Origin: QZLE01 sp033852075
GTDB lineage: Bacteria > Pseudomonadota > Gammaproteobacteria > QZLD01
Assembly (NCBI GenBank): GCA_033852075.1
Contig: JAWSVC010000007.1
Span: forward strand, 113,926 to 177,925
Direction of reading: 5' to 3'
Length of the DNA stretch: 64,000 nt
This document shows positions 1 through 7,741 of the stretch, piece after piece. Under the pieces are notes generated by a model. That model did not search any database. It had not been told where the DNA came from and was given only the letters and a program-made list of their open reading frames with translations. Each line of letters starts with the position of its first letter. Position 1 is the stretch's first letter. The position numbers were made by a program, and so were the translations under genes.

Positions 1-57
1 CAAATGTCCAGTGAGCAAAGCAAACGACCTTGAGCATAGTATTATATTTACTAATGA

Positions 58-549
58 TTAGTATTTTGTAAATATGGCTGTTGAGCATGACACAGTCTTT
101 GCATTAGCACTTGGAAGTCTAAATTCACCTGTTGGGTTTATTTCTGAACCTTTGGCGTTGTGCGATTCTTCAAGCAAACATAACTCTGTGTTTCTGGTTA
201 AATTCATGTAGTTTCCGCTTGTTAACTTGAAATTATAACTGAAGCCTGCTTTTAACTGCTCAATAAATAAAAACGAAATACGGAATTTTTCTTTTGTCTC
301 TTTATCTTCATATAATGATTGAAGCGTTACCTTGAACCGCTTAATTCCAGGTATATCTTTAATCACAGAGTTTAAAAAAGCTGGTATTTTCTGGCCGTTA
401 TAATCATCTAACTGAGTTTTAACCAGTATATCTTGATGTAACCATAAAATTGCCAGATCTTTATCAGCCATTCCTTCAGCCCCTTTAATAAAGGTTTCAT
501 TGCAACCTGATAAAGCGACTATTGCTACCAATAAATATAGATATTTCAT
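58..549 (-). CDS. Putative lipoprotein, unknown function
   Basis: 163 residues. The N-terminus is a lipoprotein signal: Met-Lys, a hydrophobic stretch and the lipobox LSGC, so Cys16 should be lipidated and the protein anchored on the periplasmic side of a membrane. The mature part has no motif I recognise. An AGGAG ribosome site sits just upstream of the ATG. It is the last of three minus-strand genes (967-1626, 614-898, this one) that are close enough to be co-transcribed and of which two are lipoproteins. Real gene likely; function unknown. Confidence 0.7.
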   Translation of the reverse strand: MKYLYLLVAIVALSGCNETFIKGAEGMADKDLAILWLHQDILVKTQLDDYNGQKIPAFLNSVIKDIPGIKRFKVTLQSLYEDKETKEKFRISFLFIEQLKAGFSYNFKLTSGNYMNLTRNTELCLLEESHNAKGSEINPTGEFRLPSANAKTVSCSTAIFTKY

Positions 550-613
550 TTAAAACTCCTCTTAGTGAACATAACACCCGCCACAACAGGCAAAACAAAA
601 CGACACCTTTGCT

Positions 614-898
614 TCAAACAAACTTGTCCAGCAACTTAACAATAATCCCCGCAAACTCTTTGCTGTTATCTACAATCTTATTTATCTTGGTATTCTGGTC
701 ATCTGCAGACTTAACAATCTGCATCAAATTAACCAGTTTTTGTGCATCGGCAGGAACAGGAAACAGCTCCTGTATCTCGGCATCAGTCATTCTGGTTAAA
801 GAAGAAATCTTACCGGCAAGAATATCGTCAGTCTCAGATACGCTATCATTAATAGCGTCATCAAGGTAAGTATCAAAACTATTCCAATCTATAGGCAT
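614..898 (-). CDS. Small hypothetical protein
   Basis: 94 residues, acidic in the first half, no signal peptide and no membrane segment, predicted helical. An AAGGA ribosome site precedes the ATG at the usual distance. It lies between two putative lipoprotein genes on the same strand and may be co-transcribed with them. I do not recognise the family. Confidence 0.6.
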   Translation of the reverse strand: MPIDWNSFDTYLDDAINDSVSETDDILAGKISSLTRMTDAEIQELFPVPADAQKLVNLMQIVKSADDQNTKINKIVDNSKEFAGIIVKLLDKFV

Positions 899-937
899 TA
901 TTCAATCCTTTTTCTTGTTCTATGTTGCGTCACTTAG

Positions 938-962
938 TAATACCAGCGCAGGCCGGCATCCA
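938..962. repeat. Family A palindromic repeat (degenerate copy)
   Basis: A taccagcgcaggccggcatcc-type palindrome, a degenerate member of the family A repeat found at more than ten places in this window. It fills the gap between the genes at 614-898 and 967-1626. Confidence 0.6.
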
Positions 963-966
963 CAAA

Positions 967-1626
967 TCACAAAGATCCCTTAAGCTCTTTCAGTTTATCC
1001 ATATACTCCTCGGCCAGCGTTGCCTTTTCGTCCACAGTTTGCGCACCCTGCAACAACTTACTAACAATCGCCTCGGTTTTATCTATAACTTTGGTAACCT
1101 TATCCTGCGAAATACCTGCCTTGGCCAGCAATCTATCGCGGTTTTCTGCAACCTTTGATGCAGATAATAATAGCGAAGTAATAGAATTATTAATCGCCTT
1201 CGCCTGAGAATATTCAGATGTTAATGAATCAATAAGGCGCTTTTCCAACTCCTCCAGTGGCGCAATCAGCTCCACACGTTTTGTATTCATCGCCTGCTGA
1301 ATTTTGGTGCCAACCGTAACAATAAACTTAGTACGCTGTGGTATATTATTTTCGGAAACTATCGTACCCCAAGCCCGCGCCATCTTCGGCTTTTGAAAAA
1401 ACTGATTGGCAAAAACAGGCAACCACTCATGTTCAATAAAAAAATCAACCTGCCTGCGCTTTTGTTCAAAAAAATTCTGCAGCAGACGGATATTAGCCTT
1501 CTCCAAACTTTCTATTCTGGTACCAAGCTCAGCAGAAAGCGTAGGAGCCTCTGGCGGAATGCTGGTACAACCGGAAAAGGTAGTCAGCAGCAGTAAAAAT
1601 ACCGGTGTAAAAATCCATTTATTCAT
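967..1626 (-). CDS. Putative lipoprotein with helical C-terminus
   Basis: 219 residues from the ATG at 1626; an upstream in-frame ATG at 1644 would put six residues before the signal peptide and is less likely. The signal is Met-Asn-Lys, a Leu/Val-rich core and a lipobox ending SGC, so it is probably lipid-anchored. The rest is rich in Glu, Lys, Leu and Ala in long helical, coiled-coil-like stretches. No catalytic motif is visible. It heads the small cluster with 614-898 and 58-549. Confidence 0.65.
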   Translation of the reverse strand: MNKWIFTPVFLLLLTTFSGCTSIPPEAPTLSAELGTRIESLEKANIRLLQNFFEQKRRQVDFFIEHEWLPVFANQFFQKPKMARAWGTIVSENNIPQRTKFIVTVGTKIQQAMNTKRVELIAPLEELEKRLIDSLTSEYSQAKAINNSITSLLLSASKVAENRDRLLAKAGISQDKVTKVIDKTEAIVSKLLQGAQTVDEKATLAEEYMDKLKELKGSL

Positions 1627-1823
1627 AAATAGTCCCCAAGACAAATTCGTTAACTAAATATAAGAAATGAGGGAGTAGTTGGCAAGGTGTAACTCAAAAA
1701 AGCATGTAATTCCCGCGAATATAGTAATCAGCAAACAAAATGTAGGTTGAATTATCCGCAGGCGTAACCCAACGCTTATGCTGTGCCTAAATTAACTGGG
1801 GTCGGCAGTCAGTTGATTTTGAG

Positions 1824-2450
1824 TTAATCAAGATTACTTATTGCCTTACAGATATTTTCTCGTGCCTGCTTCTCAAACTGTTCTTGAAAATATCTGGTGT
1901 AATAAATAGACTCTAAACCTAAGAACGACTGCAAAATCTTTTTTCTGCCTTCCTTATACGTTAAATCTGGTACTTGCCTGTATTCTTCCCTAATGGAATC
2001 TTCATATATACGGTATATCTCAGCATCGGCTCCTAATATCGACACATCAATATCCAACAAGTACTTTTCGTCATCTATTATTGGTATTTTGTTATGCTTT
2101 GTTAACTCAATCAAACCTATTATTTTTGATATTTCCTCTTGATTAAGCTGGAGAACACTCAAAAAATTCTGCGCACATCTCGCACTCATTTCTTCATTGT
2201 CATTTCGCAAGGGGTCATAAATAACATCATGAAACCAAATAGCAACTTTTAGCGAAAAAATATCAGTTATTGAATCAGAAACCTCATCTAGTTTTTTAAG
2301 GCAAGAATCTATGTGCACTAATGTATGATAAAAACGGTGTTTTTCACTATATTTATATACGAGGTCATTAAAAGTGCTACTTAAAAAAGACTCTCTTCCA
2401 AATGAATTAAACAAATGATTCCATTGGTGCTCTAAGGATATGATTTCCAT
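1824..2450 (-). CDS. HD-domain metal-dependent phosphohydrolase-like protein
   Basis: 208 residues matching the layout of predicted HD-superfamily hydrolases (COG4339 type). An early YHTLVHI histidine motif is followed near residue 70 by WFHDVIYD, the His-Asp metal pair of HD phosphohydrolases, and then the acidic NDNEEMSA segment typical of this subgroup. It is likely cytoplasmic and hydrolyses a phosphate ester or nucleotide; the substrate is unknown. The start is the ATG at 2450. Confidence 0.75.
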   Translation of the reverse strand: MEIISLEHQWNHLFNSFGRESFLSSTFNDLVYKYSEKHRFYHTLVHIDSCLKKLDEVSDSITDIFSLKVAIWFHDVIYDPLRNDNEEMSARCAQNFLSVLQLNQEEISKIIGLIELTKHNKIPIIDDEKYLLDIDVSILGADAEIYRIYEDSIREEYRQVPDLTYKEGRKKILQSFLGLESIYYTRYFQEQFEKQARENICKAISNLD

Positions 2451-2479
2451 AAAATATAGCCTTCAAATTTCGTTGCCAA

Positions 2480-2608
2480 CTACAAAGCTTTGAGAAAGTT
2501 AATACATTCTCTTTTCTGTGGCTTTGTCCAGTCATCTTCAAGAGAAATCCTTAAAATATTTTTTAATCCAATATGTATTTTAATGGCTTCTTTAATACTT
2601 CCACCAGT
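2480..2608 (-). pseudogene. Possible gene remnant (C-terminal fragment)
   Basis: About 42 codons without a start codon: preceded in frame by TAA and ending at TAG (2480-2482). The translation looks protein-like (GGSIKEAIKIHIGL near the beginning, DDWTKPQKRECINFL near the end), so it may be the surviving 3' end of a decayed gene. The family is not recognised. Confidence 0.3.
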
Positions 2609-2658
2609 TTATTTGACTTTTTAACCTATAAATAGGCGGCATCAGATTATAATACTAT

Positions 2659-2904
2659 TTAACACTTTCTTTCCCATATAAGAAATCTATTGTTATCTGT
2701 GGAACACATAGCCTCAATTAACATCTTATTATCAAATCCAGGTAATTTACTTTGCATTTCAGATAGCAAATCACTATCTCCAGTTGCACCCTGAGGAAAT
2801 ATACAACCAGATTTCATTGGAAGGATCGAGCCAAGAGCAGTAAAACGAAGGCCTAAAGCATACCCTTTATTAACAAAACCTAGAGATGAATCAAGGGAAA
2901 GCAT
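2659..2904 (-). CDS. Small hypothetical protein (doubtful)
   Basis: 81 codons from an ATG at 2904. No convincing ribosome site is present upstream on this strand, and no domain is recognised. It sits between a probable gene remnant and the PhzF-family gene, so it may itself be a fragment. Confidence 0.35.
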   Translation of the reverse strand: MLSLDSSLGFVNKGYALGLRFTALGSILPMKSGCIFPQGATGDSDLLSEMQSKLPGFDNKMLIEAMCSTDNNRFLIWERKC

Positions 2905-2998
2905 AAGGAGATATGGCCATCCTAAAAAGCTTAAGTAAGTGCCATTCTAGTCTGTTCCGTATTATTCGAACTGGCCTTAAGCACTGCGTTATAAACAA

Positions 2999-3784
2999 TT
3001 AACAATGAATTACTCCTTTGGAATATAAAACAGCATTTCCTGAGATTGTGACTCTATTGATTTCATTCACACAGAATAACTCCCCCCCTCGTTTAGAAAG
3101 CTGCATTGCATGAAGTTTGTTTTTACCTAACTTTTCTGCCCAATAGGGAATTAGAGTGCAGTGCGCAGAACCTGTTACTGGGTCTTCGGGTATACCAGCA
3201 TTAGGAGCAAAAAATCTTGATACAAAATCGGTATCTGTTCCTTTAGCTGAAATTATTACAGCAAAAACATCGTTAATTTCTTTCAAAGCATTAAAGTCTG
3301 GTTTGATTTGTTTGATGATGTTTTCATTCGGAAAAATAACAAGAAGATCCCGAGCTTTCAAAACTTCAATTGGCTCGTAGTCAAATGCTCGAAGAAGAAT
3401 ATCTGTTTTTTCAACAGGGACAGGTTTTCTTGATGGAAAATCCATTGATAGCATTTGCTCAGATTTAGTTACTGATAAAATTCCGCTTGCCGTATAAAAT
3501 AAAACAGTGGATAAAGAAGTATCAATGAATGAAAAAATAACAAATGCGCTTGCAAGTGTTGCATGACCACAAAGGTCTATTTCAACTTTTGGAGTAAACC
3601 ATCTCAGCTCAAATTCATTATTATATTTATGAACCAAAAACGCAGTTTCTGATTGATTATTTTCGGCAGCAATGTTCTGTAAGGTTTCATCAGGAAGCCA
3701 AGAGTCCAAGATGCAAATCGCTGCGGGATTTCCACCGAAAACTCTGTTAGTAAAAGCATCTACTTGATAAAAGGATATTTCCAC
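2999..3784 (-). CDS. PhzF-family isomerase
   Basis: 261 residues, the usual size for the PhzF/diaminopimelate-epimerase fold family. The start is GTG at 3784 with a good AGGAGAT ribosome site. Family features seen: N-terminal VDAFTNRVFGGNPAAI, the NQSETAFLV segment holding the conserved catalytic Glu near residue 46, DLCGHATLASAFV, and the C-terminal PEDPVTGSAHC motif. These proteins catalyse isomerisation or epimerisation of small molecules; the substrate here is unknown. It stands alone, with accessory DNA and repeats on both sides. Confidence 0.88.
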   Translation of the reverse strand: MEISFYQVDAFTNRVFGGNPAAICILDSWLPDETLQNIAAENNQSETAFLVHKYNNEFELRWFTPKVEIDLCGHATLASAFVIFSFIDTSLSTVLFYTASGILSVTKSEQMLSMDFPSRKPVPVEKTDILLRAFDYEPIEVLKARDLLVIFPNENIIKQIKPDFNALKEINDVFAVIISAKGTDTDFVSRFFAPNAGIPEDPVTGSAHCTLIPYWAEKLGKNKLHAMQLSKRGGELFCVNEINRVTISGNAVLYSKGVIHC

Positions 3785-4025
3785 GCGATCTCCTAATTGC
3801 TAATAACTACTTTTAAGTATTAATTTTGAAGGCTAATAATTTTAAATATAAAAAACAAATATATCACACTCATTCTTTTTGTTAATAGCCTATTATTTTA
3901 TAGAGCAAAATATTAACGGCTTGTATCTCATACGCTTACGCATGGCCTAATTCTCTGGATTGCCCGGTCAAGCCGGGCAATGACAGTGGTGGGTATACCG
4001 GCCTGCGCCGGTATGACGTTTTAGT

Positions 4026-4113
4026 GTAGGTTGGCGCTGAGCCTGCGAAGCCCAACGTTTACGCCATACCTATAATTTTTATGTTGGGCTTCGCAGGCTC
4101 AGCACCAACCTAC
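4026..4113. repeat. Family B inverted repeat pair
   Basis: Arm 4026-4056 starts gtaggttggcgctgagcctg. Arm 4083-4113 is its reverse complement with one mismatch over 31 bp, and 26 nt separate them. A single-arm copy recurs at 5156-5186 and a variant at 61896-61927. Confidence 0.85.
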
Positions 4114-4157
4114 ATCAGTTTTGTTATATAATTTTCTTACACTAATAAGGCCAATGG
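4083..4157 (+). repeat. 75-bp direct repeat, left copy
   Basis: 75 bases beginning gttgggcttcgcaggctcag and ending ccaatgg. They match 5156-5230 nearly base for base with no length change. The two copies flank the membrane-protein gene at 4222-5022. The right copy carries the start region of the next gene; in this copy the equivalent ATG opens only ATG-GGC-ATA-TAG. Confidence 0.8.
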
Positions 4158-4221
4158 GCATATAGTAGCTAATATTATCAATGTTAGCACCACCTAATAA
4201 AATATATCGGATGATTATAAA

Positions 4222-5022
4222 ATGAACCAAGATTATGAAACGAAAACTGATAATAAAAGCAAAGTTAACCTACTAAGTTATATAGGTTCATTTATAGCTG
4301 TTCTTATTCCTGGAGCTTATATTATAGGTTTATTTTTTCATCGAGGTTATTTAGAAGGGGCTGGCATTGATGCCAAGAATTTTTCTATATCGGCACATGA
4401 AGCATATGTGCAAGCGTATCATGCAACTACTTGGGCTGTAATGGTAATTATTGATAAATTATTATCATGCATAAACTATATTTACGAAAATATTTATTTT
4501 GCAATTTTAATAGCAATACTACTAATTACTGCTTCCTATTTAGTAATAAAATTATCAAAAAAAATAATACTTATAAAAGAAAATAAAATAATTCTTATAC
4601 TGAAGAAAATATTGTTTTTTATTCACTGGAAAAATAATGACTTAACAAAAGTTGTAAGTGTATATGGAGTAGTTTCATATGGTGTTGTACTGTTGATTTA
4701 TATGATTATGTTTATTGCATTATTTTGGTGTTTACTTCCTTATGCTGCACACAAAAAAGGGTATAACATCTCACAAGAAGCAGTATCGAAATATGTAGAA
4801 AATGGATGTGGGATTGAAAGCAATAATAACTGGTATAATTGCATTACTCTTTTAGATGGAGATAGAACCGAGATTATTAAAGGACTTTTTATAACACGGG
4901 ACAAAAATCAAATTGCCGTCTTTGATGGAAAAAAGGGGAAAGTTATTAAATTACCAAATCAATATTATATCGAAAAAAGAATCTATAAAAAACCTACATC
5001 TCCAACTACGCTTGACTGGTAA
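4222..5022 (+). CDS. Multi-pass membrane protein, unknown function
   Basis: 266 residues with three or four hydrophobic segments: about residues 14-34 (LLSYIGSFIAVLIPGAYIIG), 90-110 (FAILIAILLITASYLVI) and 148-175 (GVVLLIYMIMFIALFWCLLP). A Lys-rich cytoplasmic stretch lies between the last two and a C-terminal soluble domain of about 85 residues follows. It is much more AT-rich and Ile/Lys-rich than the core genes and lies between 75-bp direct repeats, which suggests a transferred cassette. Family not recognised. Confidence 0.65.
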   Translation: MNQDYETKTDNKSKVNLLSYIGSFIAVLIPGAYIIGLFFHRGYLEGAGIDAKNFSISAHEAYVQAYHATTWAVMVIIDKLLSCINYIYENIYFAILIAILLITASYLVIKLSKKIILIKENKIILILKKILFFIHWKNNDLTKVVSVYGVVSYGVVLLIYMIMFIALFWCLLPYAAHKKGYNISQEAVSKYVENGCGIESNNNWYNCITLLDGDRTEIIKGLFITRDKNQIAVFDGKKGKVIKLPNQYYIEKRIYKKPTSPTTLDW

Positions 5023-5030
5023 AGATATTC

Positions 5031-5111
5031 TGGATACCGGCCTGCGCCGGTATGACGTGGTAGATAGGAAGGTGTCTACGTGTCGAGATTCCCGCCTTCG
5101 CGGGAATGACG
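5031..5111. repeat. Two family A palindromes
   Basis: 5031-5057 is tggataccggcctgcgccgg followed by tatgacg. 5086-5111 is the gattcccgccttcgcgggaa variant followed by tgacg. They lie directly behind the membrane-protein gene. Either hairpin could affect transcript ends, but no T-tract follows. Confidence 0.75.
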
Positions 5112-5155
5112 GCGTTGTAGTGGGAATGACATAGGTAGTAAATAACGACGTTTTT

Positions 5156-5230
5156 GTTGGGCTTCGCAGGCTCAGCGCCAACCTACATCTGTTTTGTTAT
5201 ATAATTTACTTAGACAAATAAAACCAATGG
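5156..5230 (+). repeat. 75-bp direct repeat, right copy
   Basis: Second copy of the repeat at 4083-4157. It includes a family B arm, the AT-rich sequence around 5200 and the ATG (5227) of the following gene, so the duplication covers what is probably a promoter and start region. Confidence 0.8.
5200..5205 (+). promoter_or_regulatory. Candidate -10 element for the YhcG-N/nuclease-like gene
   Basis: A perfect TATAAT lies 22 bases before the ATG at 5227. No good -35 hexamer is present at the right distance, so the promoter is tentative. The same hexamer occurs in the left copy of the 75-bp repeat. Confidence 0.35.
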
Positions 5231-6243
5231 ACACAAAAATGAATAACCAACTTATAACACATCAATTAACACCGGCGGTACAACAACTGGTGGACACTAT
5301 CCGTGATGAGATTGAATCTGGTAAGGAGCGTGCATACCTTGCGATGGAGCAGGAAAAGCGCACTACTTATTGGAATGTGGGTAAGCATATTAAAGAGCAT
5401 TTATTGCAGAATGCAGATAGGGCTGATTATGGAGATAATCTTGTTTCACAATTATCTAAAGAGCTTAACATTAGCCGCTCAATTTTATTCGACAGCATAC
5501 TATTTTTTGAACAATACTCTAAGATTGTCCCGACGTCGGGACAATTGACATGGTCGCATATTCGCGAGTTGGTTCATGTACCGGAAACTAAGACCAGGCA
5601 AGAGTTTGAGCAAAAAATCATAGCAGAAAAATTATCTGTTCGTGAGTTTAGAAACCTGGTAAAAAGTGGCAAAACTGATTCTGAGCCAGATGTTAAACCT
5701 TTGCCGGTTACACGTGGTGAACCTTATTTTTATCGCATAAAGAAGGTGCAAAACAATACGGTTGTGGATTTGGGTTTTAGGTTTTTTATTGAAAGCCCTG
5801 TTGAGATGGATGAGCTTGCCCGCAGTGGTGATTTAATTCAGTCGCAAAAGGATGAGAACGGTTACCAGTTTTTTGATAGTTCTGACTTGGTTGTGCCCCA
5901 CTACACCTATAAGGCGTTTGTGTTAGAGGTGATTGATGGCGACACCATTTGGGTGAATATTGATTTAGGTTTTGGAGCCTGGACTACCCAAAAACTTAGG
6001 CTTAGAGGGATTAACACTAAAGCTATTGAAACAGCAGAAGGTAAAGGCGCTAAGGAGTTTATGGAGTCACGCCTTAAGCGTTGTAAGTTTATTGCGGTTA
6101 AGACCTATTGGCGCGATAAGTTTACCCGTTACCTTGCTGATATTTTTTATATTCAGCGTGAGGATGATTTTAATAAGATTGTGCGTGATGGACGCTTTAT
6201 GAATCAGCTTTTGCTGGATGAGGAATTGGCGGTTAGGTTTTGA
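5227..6243 (+). CDS. YhcG N-terminal (DUF1016) domain fused to an SNase-like domain
   Basis: 338 residues from the ATG at 5227; an in-frame ATG at 5239 is also possible. The first ~150 residues match the DUF1016/YhcG N-terminal domain (TYWNVGKHI, LSKELNISRS, QLTWSHIRELVHV, KLSVREFRNLV). In YhcG proteins this precedes a PDDEXK nuclease, but here it is joined to a thermonuclease-like domain from about residue 225: VIDGDTIWVNI, LRLRGINTKAIET, DKFTRYLADIFY. Asp21 (DGD), Arg35 and Arg87 equivalents are present. In the usual GIDxPE motif the metal-ligand Asp is Asn and the general-base Glu is Ala, so nuclease activity is doubtful. It may be a DNA-binding or defence-type protein. The last ~230 bp are duplicated at 7742-7976. 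Confidence 0.8.
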   Translation: MDTKMNNQLITHQLTPAVQQLVDTIRDEIESGKERAYLAMEQEKRTTYWNVGKHIKEHLLQNADRADYGDNLVSQLSKELNISRSILFDSILFFEQYSKIVPTSGQLTWSHIRELVHVPETKTRQEFEQKIIAEKLSVREFRNLVKSGKTDSEPDVKPLPVTRGEPYFYRIKKVQNNTVVDLGFRFFIESPVEMDELARSGDLIQSQKDENGYQFFDSSDLVVPHYTYKAFVLEVIDGDTIWVNIDLGFGAWTTQKLRLRGINTKAIETAEGKGAKEFMESRLKRCKFIAVKTYWRDKFTRYLADIFYIQREDDFNKIVRDGRFMNQLLLDEELAVRF

Positions 6244-6246
6244 TTT
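6012..6246 (+). repeat. Direct repeat shared with 7742-7976
   Basis: The 3' end of the YhcG-N/SNase-like gene, from attaa at 6012 to just past its TGA. It is nearly identical to 7742-7976; mismatches are concentrated in the first 20 bases and are mostly third-position changes. The two copies flank the toxin-antitoxin pair and the ankyrin gene. Confidence 0.85.
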
Positions 6247-6324
6247 TGCTTGCTGTTTGGTTGACCAATCATGCAAAATGATATACAAATACATTATGTA
6301 TATCATTTATCACAGGTGAGATTT

Positions 6325-6555
6325 ATGCAGGTATCAAAATGGGGTAATAGCTTGGCTGTCAGAATTCCGGTTGCTGTTGTAGATGCTTTGGATTTACACG
6401 AGGGCGATGATATTGAAATCACTGTTGCTCAAGACAGGAAATTTGAAGTAAAAAAAACTCCAGGCACTAATGAGCACCTAAAATCTCTACGTAAATTTAG
6501 AGGAAAAATGCCAGCCGATTTTAAGTTTGTTCGTGACGAAGCAAATGAAAGATAA
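6325..6555 (+). CDS. AbrB/MazE-type antitoxin
   Basis: 76 residues from the ATG at 6325, which has an AGGTGAG ribosome site; the longer upstream frame lacks one. MQVSKWGNSLAVRIP followed by a hydrophobic/acidic GDDIEI segment is the swapped-hairpin AbrB fold of VapB and MazE antitoxins. It should bind its own promoter and, with its C-terminal tail, neutralise the PIN toxin encoded next, whose start overlaps its last codons by 11 bases. That overlap implies translational coupling and autoregulation. Confidence 0.88.
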   Translation: MQVSKWGNSLAVRIPVAVVDALDLHEGDDIEITVAQDRKFEVKKTPGTNEHLKSLRKFRGKMPADFKFVRDEANER

Positions 6556-6949
6556 AAAGTACTTTTTTGATACTAATATCCTTCTCTATTTACTTTCATC
6601 AGACATTGATAAAGCTCAAGCTGCTGAAGAGTTACTTTGTACAGGTGGTTATATTAGTGTGCAGGTTATTAATGAACTAACCAATGTAATGCTAAAAAAG
6701 TTCAAGATGTCATGGGATGAAATTGAGGAGTTTATTTCCTCGATAAAGAGTATTTGCGATGTTGTTCCTCTTACTTTAGAAATAAGTGATTCAGGTAGGG
6801 ATATAGCGCAGAAATATAGATTTAGCTTGTATGATTCTATGATAGTTTCCGCTGCTTATGCATCGGATTGCAGTGTGCTGTATTCTGAAGATATGCACAA
6901 TGGGATTACCATTAACGACAGTTTAAAAATAATTAATCCCTTTGTTTGA
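6545..6949 (+). CDS. VapC-type PIN-domain toxin
   Basis: 134 residues from the ATG at 6545, overlapping the antitoxin stop. PIN-domain acidic residues are visible in FFDTNILLYLL (first Asp), INELTNVM (Glu), SLYDSMIVSAA (Asp) and YSEDMHNG (last Asp). PIN toxins are Mg-dependent ribonucleases, often cutting tRNA. Together with 6325-6555 it forms a type II toxin-antitoxin module between direct repeats. Confidence 0.88.
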   Translation: MKDKKYFFDTNILLYLLSSDIDKAQAAEELLCTGGYISVQVINELTNVMLKKFKMSWDEIEEFISSIKSICDVVPLTLEISDSGRDIAQKYRFSLYDSMIVSAAYASDCSVLYSEDMHNGITINDSLKIINPFV

Positions 6950-6957
6950 TTATTATT

Positions 6958-7021
6958 GATACCGGCCTACGCCGGTATGACGACAGAAGCACCTAGTTCC
7001 CAGGCAAAGCCTGGGAACTAG
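6958..7021. repeat. Family A palindrome plus perfect 13-bp hairpin
   Basis: 6958-6982 is a family A repeat (accggcctacgccggtatga). 6993-7021 is a perfect hairpin: 13-bp stem ctagttcccaggc, loop aaa. They lie between the convergent toxin and ankyrin genes. The hairpin could stop transcription from either side, but there is no T-run, so I call it a repeat. Confidence 0.75.
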
Positions 7022-7037
7022 AAAATGTTATGTTTAC

Positions 7038-7601
7038 TTATAAGCTATTTAAGTATTTTGCTATTTCTTCGTTATTTCTTGATTTGGCAACTAAATAAGC
7101 AGTAACCCCGTCCTTAGCTTTGATCTTAGGATCTGCTCCATGTTTAATTAAAAGTTTAACCATTCTGAAGTTGTTTTTTCCTGAAGCAATAATTAGCGGA
7201 GTGAATTTGTGTTTAGGCTCTTGATAGTCAGGATTTGCACCACTTTCCAATAAAATTTGGACGCACTTTGTATGCCCTTGAAATGAAGCAAATATTAGAG
7301 GGGAAGATTTCCCATTTCTTGTCGTATTAACATCAGCCCCTTTAGAAACCAACTCTGATAAAGCCTCATCAAGACCTAGTGCTGCTGCAAGCATTATTGG
7401 GCTATCTCCGTCTTTATCTTTCTTACCTATTAAACTGTGTTTATTAATATAAGAAATAAATTCAGCCTGATTTCCCTGCATTGCAATTTTAGATAGGTTT
7501 TCCATGATAGTATCAATATCTTCTTTTTCATTGCTGGCATTCACACTGAATGAAAGCAGGAATAAAATACATATCGCAAATATTTTTGAAAAATTACCCA
7601 T
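7038..7601 (-). CDS. Secreted or periplasmic ankyrin-repeat protein
   Basis: 187 residues. Residues 1-22 are a Sec signal peptide ending at VNA-S. At least four ankyrin units follow from about residue 55: DKDGDSPIMLAAALG, GKSSPLIFASFQGH with ILLESGANPD, HKFTPLIIASGKN with LLIKHGADPK, and a last partial unit. Ankyrin repeats bind proteins; the partner is unknown. A GAGGAAAT ribosome site precedes the ATG. No co-transcribed partner is evident. Confidence 0.85.
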   Translation of the reverse strand: MGNFSKIFAICILFLLSFSVNASNEKEDIDTIMENLSKIAMQGNQAEFISYINKHSLIGKKDKDGDSPIMLAAALGLDEALSELVSKGADVNTTRNGKSSPLIFASFQGHTKCVQILLESGANPDYQEPKHKFTPLIIASGKNNFRMVKLLIKHGADPKIKAKDGVTAYLVAKSRNNEEIAKYLNSL

Positions 7602-7741
7602 ATTAAAAATTTCCTCATTCGTTAATTATAGAATTGGTACAAAAACTAATATAAATAATAGCAAGCTTTAACAGGTTAGTACCGCTGTTTTATTTTTTTA
7701 GGCTAACTTAATTATGCCTTTTCAACCAACACCACTACCAT

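Larger units (their letters stand above)
3785..4221. other. Gene-free stretch packed with repeats
   Basis: 437 bases without a supportable gene. The first ~140 bases are AT-rich. Then come two family A palindromes (3957-3985 and 3993-4018), a 31-bp inverted pair of family B (4026-4056 and 4083-4113, one mismatch, 26-nt spacer), and unique sequence leading to the membrane-protein gene at 4222. Confidence 0.7.

Noticed and set aside
922..1158. Plus-strand frame starting MLRHLVIPAQAGIH
   Set aside because: The IPAQAGIH stretch is a family A repeat, and the rest is antisense to the lipoprotein gene at 967-1626.
2912..3002. Plus-strand mini-gene after AAGGAG (MAILKSLSKCHSS)
   Set aside because: The spacing from AAGGAG to ATG is only two bases and the peptide has no family character; the region is better seen as a palindrome.
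4951..5181. 76-codon minus-strand frame with PSFPRRRESRH
   Set aside because: It is the translation of family A palindromes, a well-known artefact in repeat-rich genomes.
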